Origin: Candidatus Hodarchaeota archaeon
GTDB lineage: Archaea > Asgardarchaeota > Heimdallarchaeia > Hodarchaeales > Hodarchaeaceae
Direction of reading: 5' to 3'
Assembly (NCBI GenBank): GCA_016839665.1
Contig: JAEOTU010000087.1
Location: 1-8,662, forward strand
Length of the DNA stretch: 8,662 bases
In this document: positions 5,506-8,662 of the stretch, piece by piece
How the letters are laid out: each line of letters begins with the position of its first letter
Numbering within the stretch: position 1 is the first letter of the stretch
Translations under genes and position numbers: made by a program
The notes under the pieces: generated by a model
Told to the model about the DNA's origin: nothing
The model's database searches: none
What the model saw: only the letters and a program-made list of their open reading frames with translations

Positions 5506-7572
5506 ATGGGAATGAAGGCCGTGAAAAGGATACGCGATGATTTGTGGCTGAAGCCTTCAAGATATAAATCTAAACAGGTCAAAACGCTAATTTTGGAATT
5601 TTTGAACCAAAAACCAAATGATCTTGAGAGTATAACTGATTACGTGTCAAAAACAAGAAGACGGAGACACTCCCATGATATTCCTTCTAGAGTTGAAAAA
5701 GCTCTTGTCTATCTCAAAGAACACGGTTTAGTGAAAGAAAGAGATAAATTTTTTTATATAACCGAAGAAGGTAAAATAAAAAGCAATCAATCACAAGAGA
5801 GAAAACGCCATTACACCGCTTGGGTACAAGCTATTACCAATCCCAAGATTTCTTTTTTAGTTTTTGTTTTAGGGTATTTAGGCCTATGGTTGCTTAAAGT
5901 AATCGGATATATACACACAGGTAATTTAATTTTCCTAACAGATGGTTTTAGCTCTGTATTTGGAGTATTAACAATAATTTTACTAAGTGTGGCTTTCAGA
6001 ATTAAATATGATACAATTATAATCCGATTAATTCAGGTGATCTATGTTCTTACAGGAATAATGTTCTTTCTGATCGGGATTCACCGAACTCTAAACCCAG
6101 TTCAAAGTACAAATACAGAAATCTCATTTTTTGTTGTTGAAGTCGCAATAGTTATTGGTTTGATATTATTCTTTTATCTATGGTCTGGAGGTTCAGTTAA
6201 CGACGAACTCAAAATAAAAGTATATGCAAAAAAAATCAAGGGTGATTGGTTTCTTCCTGCCTTGGTTTTATTCCCGATCGTTGCTGAATTCTTTGGAATA
6301 GCGTTTGTTGAAGGACTAATTACTACCACTTATGGTATAGTGATTATGGGAGAAGCTATTAAAATAAATCTTGAGCGTTATACCAGACATGTTCTGATGT
6401 TTCTGAATGAGAGGCCTTATAGCTATCAAGAAATTTTAGAGATAGATAGCAGGATCGCAATGCTATTTGGAGCACCCATGTTTCTTGAAGAATCTAGAGA
6501 TCCCACTCATATATGGTGGAATGAAATTGGTTTAGCTCATCTTCAAAAGAAAGGTTATATTCAGAGAGAAGGAGAAATTTTCTCTTTAACCAAGAAAGGA
6601 AAACAACCTGCAAGTGCTGCATCACAGAGAATGATTCAGTTCTTAAGAATCATATTCTCCTTGGCTAAACCAGCCATTTCCCCCATTTTATCACTAATTC
6701 TACACTTATTTTTAGGATCACTTAAATTAATAGGATTCGTATTGACGGGAAGTATTAGTCTTCTGGGAGATGGTTTAGATTCAGTAATTGACGGTGTATC
6801 CTCAATAATTGTAGGCTTTTCTATGAAAATCAAAAAAGAGACCCAAGCAACTTATGTGTTAATCATCCTTATGTTTGTAACAGGGATGAGTGTCTTATAC
6901 TCTAGTATCGATCGTATTCTACGTCCTGTTGCTCTAGAAGAAGAAATTATTGCAATAATAATTGCTGTAATTTCTATTATTCTCTGTATATTACTTTATC
7001 TCTATCAGCGATATAGTGGGTATATCAACCAAAGCCTAGCAATTCTAGCTCAATCTGCGGACAGTAAAAACCATGTATTGAATGCTTTTTTAGTGCTTGT
7101 AGCTATAAGTGCAGGTTATTTTCAGCTTTACTTTGTCGATGGTCTAGTCGGTTGTTTCATTGGATTCATAATCTTAAAGAGTGCATATGAAATACTTCAA
7201 GACTTACGAAGCGTGAGTCAAGGGGAAAAAATTGACTTCGACAAGTATAAACTAGGTGTTTGGAAAGCTTATAACAAATTCCGAGATAGAATGCTTGCAA
7301 ATTGGATCCTTTATCAAATTCATAATGGAATAAATAGTCTCAGCGATTTAGAATCAACTTTCAACCACTTCTTTAGCCCTTTAACACTTTATGATGGACA
7401 GGGGGGTAGTTTTACAGTTAATTACTCGTTTAATGAAGAAGGGCTTCAGTATCAGATCAACGATCTTTTAGAAAAGAATTTGTTACTCCAACGGGATGCT
7501 TTGTTAATTTTATCAGATACAGGGGCGAAAACGATCGATAAAGTAATAGCAAGACACAGAGGACGCTTTTAA
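5506..7572 (+). CDS. wHTH-CDF-wHTH-CDF-wHTH membrane protein (duplicated cation-efflux-like)
   Basis: This 688-residue protein alternates three soluble winged-helix-like domains with two six-helix membrane domains. Winged helices: about 20-95 (VEKALVYLKEHGLV, wing FYITEEGK), 289-366 (GLAHLQKKGYI, wing IFSLTKKGK) and 580-680 (INDLLEKNLL, wing LILSDTGAK). Membrane domains: about 114-287 and 389-563. The second carries the CDF helix-2 signature SLLGDGLDSVIDG with D425xxxD429, and helix 5 has D519xxxH523, both plausible metal ligands. In the first, the equivalents are S149, G153, K243 and D247. The halves align at a constant 276-residue offset (LKVIGYIHTG/LKLIGFVLTG, IHRTLNPV/IDRILRPV). Ordinary CDF transporters are about 300 residues with a metal-binding ferredoxin-like tail, which is missing here. 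I infer a membrane-bound metal-responsive regulator or regulated transporter. ATG 5506 was chosen; ATG 5512 is equally possible, as neither has a clear ribosome site. Confidence 0.8.
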   Translation: MGMKAVKRIRDDLWLKPSRYKSKQVKTLILEFLNQKPNDLESITDYVSKTRRRRHSHDIPSRVEKALVYLKEHGLVKERDKFFYITEEGKIKSNQSQERKRHYTAWVQAITNPKISFLVFVLGYLGLWLLKVIGYIHTGNLIFLTDGFSSVFGVLTIILLSVAFRIKYDTIIIRLIQVIYVLTGIMFFLIGIHRTLNPVQSTNTEISFFVVEVAIVIGLILFFYLWSGGSVNDELKIKVYAKKIKGDWFLPALVLFPIVAEFFGIAFVEGLITTTYGIVIMGEAIKINLERYTRHVLMFLNERPYSYQEILEIDSRIAMLFGAPMFLEESRDPTHIWWNEIGLAHLQKKGYIQREGEIFSLTKKGKQPASAASQRMIQFLRIIFSLAKPAISPILSLILHLFLGSLKLIGFVLTGSISLLGDGLDSVIDGVSSIIVGFSMKIKKETQATYVLIILMFVTGMSVLYSSIDRILRPVALEEEIIAIIIAVISIILCILLYLYQRYSGYINQSLAILAQSADSKNHVLNAFLVLVAISAGYFQLYFVDGLVGCFIGFIILKSAYEILQDLRSVSQGEKIDFDKYKLGVWKAYNKFRDRMLANWILYQIHNGINSLSDLESTFNHFFSPLTLYDGQGGSFTVNYSFNEEGLQYQINDLLEKNLLLQRDALLILSDTGAKTIDKVIARHRGRF
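5563..5790 (+). other. Domain: N-terminal winged helix of the CDF fusion
   Basis: Residues 20-95 of the fusion: helix VKTLILEFLNQKP, an Arg-rich turn (RRRRHSH, 51-57), recognition-like helix SRVEKALVYLKEHGLV, then wing FFYITEEGK. The basic stretch would suit DNA contact. Confidence 0.65.
5845..6366 (+). other. Domain: degenerate CDF-like membrane domain (copy 1)
   Basis: Residues 114-287, six hydrophobic segments. It matches copy 2 over its whole length without gaps, but the helix-2 acids are Ser149 and Gly153. It therefore probably does not transport metal on its own. Confidence 0.65.
6370..6603 (+). other. Domain: central winged helix of the CDF fusion
   Basis: Residues 289-366: helix RHVLMFLNERP, an unusual insert (MLFGAPMFLEESRDPTHIWW), helix GLAHLQKKGYI and wing IFSLTKKGK. 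The shared FLNxxP and xLTxxGK anchors link it to the N-terminal copy. Confidence 0.6.
6670..7194 (+). other. Domain: CDF-type membrane domain with retained metal ligands (copy 2)
   Basis: Residues 389-563, six hydrophobic segments. D425 and D429 in helix 2 correspond to the paired acids of CDF transporters such as YiiP. D519 and H523 in helix 5 complete a possible four-ligand site, although the order DxxxH differs from the usual HxxxD. Confidence 0.65.
7243..7545 (+). other. Domain: C-terminal winged helix of the CDF fusion
   Basis: Residues 580-680: helices LGVWKAYNKFRDRMLANWILYQI and INDLLEKNLL with wing ALLILSDTGAK. It occupies the place of the cytoplasmic metal-binding domain of normal CDF proteins. 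Confidence 0.55.
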
Positions 7573-7657
7573 AGTGGAATTTTCTGTCTCTAAGAAAATA
7601 ACATAACAATGGAAAAAAAACCAGCAAATACAAGCAAAAATAGGAGAAATCAGAGAA

Positions 7658-8020
7658 TTGAAGATTGCATTCCCTACTTTCAGCCCTGGAGGGTTGGATT
7701 CTAACATCAATCCCCATTTTGGTCAATCTGAGACTGTCACTCTCGTTACTGTCGAAAATAACGAAATCAAAGAGACCAACATAGTTGAACCCCAAGGTGT
7801 TCACTCGTGTAGTGCACTTCCTAGTATATTTGCTCAGAACGGCGCAGATACTTGTATTGTAGGCGGCATTGGTGGCCGGCCATTCTTGTTCCTGCAACAG
7901 TATGGAATCAAAATATTTACCTTAAGTCAAGATCTAATCAGTAAATCTGTCAAGGAAGTAATTGGCCATTTCTTAGCCAATCAATTATCAGAGCTCGGAA
8001 GTGGGACTTGCCAGCAGTAA
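7658..8020 (+). CDS. NifX/NafY-type dinitrogenase cofactor-family protein
   Basis: This 120-residue cytosolic protein has the small ribonuclease-H-like fold of the NifX/NifB C-terminal family, which in nitrogen fixers carries iron-molybdenum cofactor precursors. The diagnostic pieces are MKIAFPTFSPGGLDSNINPHFGQSE (1-25, with the HFG turn), CIVGGIGGRPFLFLQQYGIKIF (66-87) and the final helix SVKEVIGHFLANQL. The start is TTG 7658: GGAG (7643-7646) is 11 bases upstream and the conserved KIAFP begins at once. Cysteines at 51, 66 and 118 may matter for cluster binding. No nitrogenase structural gene is in the window. Orphan members are common in anaerobic archaea, where their role is uncertain. It follows the CDF fusion by 85 bases on the same strand, so cotranscription is possible. 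Confidence 0.85.
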   Translation: MKIAFPTFSPGGLDSNINPHFGQSETVTLVTVENNEIKETNIVEPQGVHSCSALPSIFAQNGADTCIVGGIGGRPFLFLQQYGIKIFTLSQDLISKSVKEVIGHFLANQLSELGSGTCQQ

Positions 8021-8088
8021 AATCACTAATTTTCATGGAAAAAGTATCAACTATTACAATTCCTAAAAACGGTATTTTCATATGGTGT
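8021..8088. other. Short spacer between convergent genes
   Basis: AT-rich, with no convincing hairpin or long T-tract. Termination signals for both neighbours may lie here but none stands out. Confidence 0.3.
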
Positions 8089-8424
8089 TTACTCTTTCAA
8101 CTCTATTCTATAATCTTCTCTTATAGGGTAGAAGACATCAAGAATGTAACAATCTGTTATTGCTGTTCCATGGTGTTTAACATCTGACGGGACAACAGCG
8201 ACTTCTCCTGACTTTAATCTTTTGGTTACTCCTTCTACTGTTAACTCCAGTTCACCATCGATAACATTTGTCACCTGTTCATGGGGATGATTGTGCTCAG
8301 AAAGCTGTGATCCAGCGGTGATTGACCAATGGACAACCGTAACATTTTCTGAGTGAATAAATTTCCCCTTAAATCCAGGAACGACTTCTCTCTCCGTTAG
8401 ATCATTAAGATTGATGAAAGACAT
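8089..8424 (-). CDS. Small single-domain cupin (Cupin_2)
   Basis: This 111-residue cytosolic protein has one beta-barrel cupin domain. Motif 1 fits G38-x5-H44-x-H46-x3-Q50-x6-G57 (HNHPHEQ...IDGELE), with Gln in place of the usual Glu. Motif 2 fits G73-x5-P79-x-D-x2-H84. H44, H46, Q50 and H84 would bind one metal ion. Small cupins of this type act as isomerases, dioxygenases or sugar- and metal-binding proteins, so the substrate cannot be read from sequence. ATG 8424 has GAGG (8432-8435) seven bases upstream, and a TATA-like box lies further upstream. It is convergent with the NifX-like gene. Confidence 0.9.
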   Translation of the reverse strand: MSFINLNDLTEREVVPGFKGKFIHSENVTVVHWSITAGSQLSEHNHPHEQVTNVIDGELELTVEGVTKRLKSGEVAVVPSDVKHHGTAITDCYILDVFYPIREDYRIELKE

Positions 8425-8462
8425 AGTTTTTCCTCTTTTAATATTTGTATGAACTAGTTTAA

Positions 8463-8472
8463 TCTATTTATG
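8463..8472 (-). promoter_or_regulatory. TATA-like box of the cupin gene
   Basis: On the minus strand the sequence reads CATAAATAGA, preceded by an A-rich stretch that could act as a BRE. A start about 25 bases on would give a leader of roughly 18 bases containing the GAGG site. Confidence 0.45.
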
Positions 8473-8538
8473 ATTTTTTTTTGGTTTAATCTTTGGAAGA
8501 AAACCGATTATTTTGGTGTATAGATCAAATCAAAGTTC

Positions 8539-8548
8539 ATATATAAGC
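8539..8548 (+). promoter_or_regulatory. Strong TATA-like box near the right edge
   Basis: CATATATAAG, preceded by CAAAGTT, is a good archaeal TATA match on the plus strand. Transcription would start near 8568 and run off the window, consistent with a divergent gene beginning at the edge. Confidence 0.45.
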
Positions 8549-8648
8549 CAAGTTAAGAAGAATTTTTCAATTAGGTAGGTTTTTTAGATAGAGAATTATC
8601 GAAATACGCATAAAGTACTAAGATCGATCTAATTGAGGAAATTCTATC

Positions 8649-8662
8649 TTGAGTAGCACACG
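8649..8662 (+). CDS. Possible 5' end of a gene continuing past the window
   Basis: TTG at 8649 follows GAGG (8635-8638) by ten bases and opens a frame (M-S-S-T) to the edge. A TATA-like box lies upstream. Four codons are too few to identify a product. The rest of 8425-8662 holds no other ORF that I can support. Confidence 0.25.

Noticed and set aside
6636..6833. 65-codon minus-strand ORF
   Set aside because: It is antisense to the best-conserved CDF region; no motif and no ribosome site.
7609..7692. Short ATG ORF after an A-rich stretch before the NifX-like gene
   Set aside because: It is out of frame with the conserved protein and the peptide has no recognisable features.
7457..7897. 146-codon minus-strand ORF and smaller companion at 7513-7710
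   Set aside because: They overlap the end of the CDF fusion and the NifX-like gene, both of which have clear family signatures.
8482..8504. Possible hairpin GGTTT...AAACC
   Set aside because: A five-base stem with a 13-base loop is too weak to claim in AT-rich DNA.
1..8662. CRISPR array, tRNA, rRNA, insertion sequence or attachment site
   Set aside because: No regularly spaced repeats, no tRNA-like cloverleaf, no transposase motif and no long direct repeats were seen by eye on either strand.

Overview
The window looks archaeal, and an Asgard archaeon is the most likely source. It is AT-rich and several genes start with TTG or GTG. Genes have either short Shine-Dalgarno sites or none, with TATA-like boxes about 25 bases before the expected transcript starts. 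One gene encodes a Ras-fold protein, and small Ras-like GTPases are especially abundant in Asgard archaea. No rRNA, tRNA, CRISPR array, transposase or integrase was seen, so the lineage is an inference.

Layout from left to right. Positions 3-833 (+) hold the 5'-truncated end of a COG1237-type metallo-beta-lactamase-fold hydrolase. A spacer with a small palindromic element precedes a small helical protein of unknown function at 1058-1381 (+). A minus-strand unit follows: a promoter near 2216-2226, a decayed N-terminal fragment of a ketopantoate-reductase-like gene (2069-2176), and an intact 180-residue protein (1502-2044). That protein has the Ras/Rab fold signature but has lost the nucleotide-binding motifs. 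A tandem GNAT acetyltransferase (2290-3201, +) runs towards a two-gene minus-strand operon. The operon encodes a four-helix membrane protein with ten cysteines (4291-4971) and, 24 bases downstream, a D-2-hydroxyacid dehydrogenase (3235-4266).

A 72-residue zinc-binding-like protein with a C-terminal membrane anchor (5097-5315, -) diverges from the most unusual gene in the window (5506-7572, +). This 688-residue protein alternates three winged-helix-like domains with two six-helix membrane domains of the cation diffusion facilitator (CDF) type. It is visibly an internal duplication with a fixed offset of 276 residues. The second membrane domain keeps plausible metal ligands and the first has lost most of them. 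Downstream are a NifX/NafY-type protein (7658-8020, +) and, convergent, a small cupin (8089-8424, -). A promoter and a possible TTG start lie at the right edge.

Working together: the right half is enriched in proteins that could bind or sense metals (CDF fusion, cysteine-rich proteins, NifX-like protein, cupin). A metal or redox homeostasis neighbourhood is a reasonable but unproven reading. The left half looks like ordinary accessory genome with gene decay. The two strongest leads are the wHTH-CDF-wHTH-CDF-wHTH protein and the Ras-fold pseudo-GTPase.
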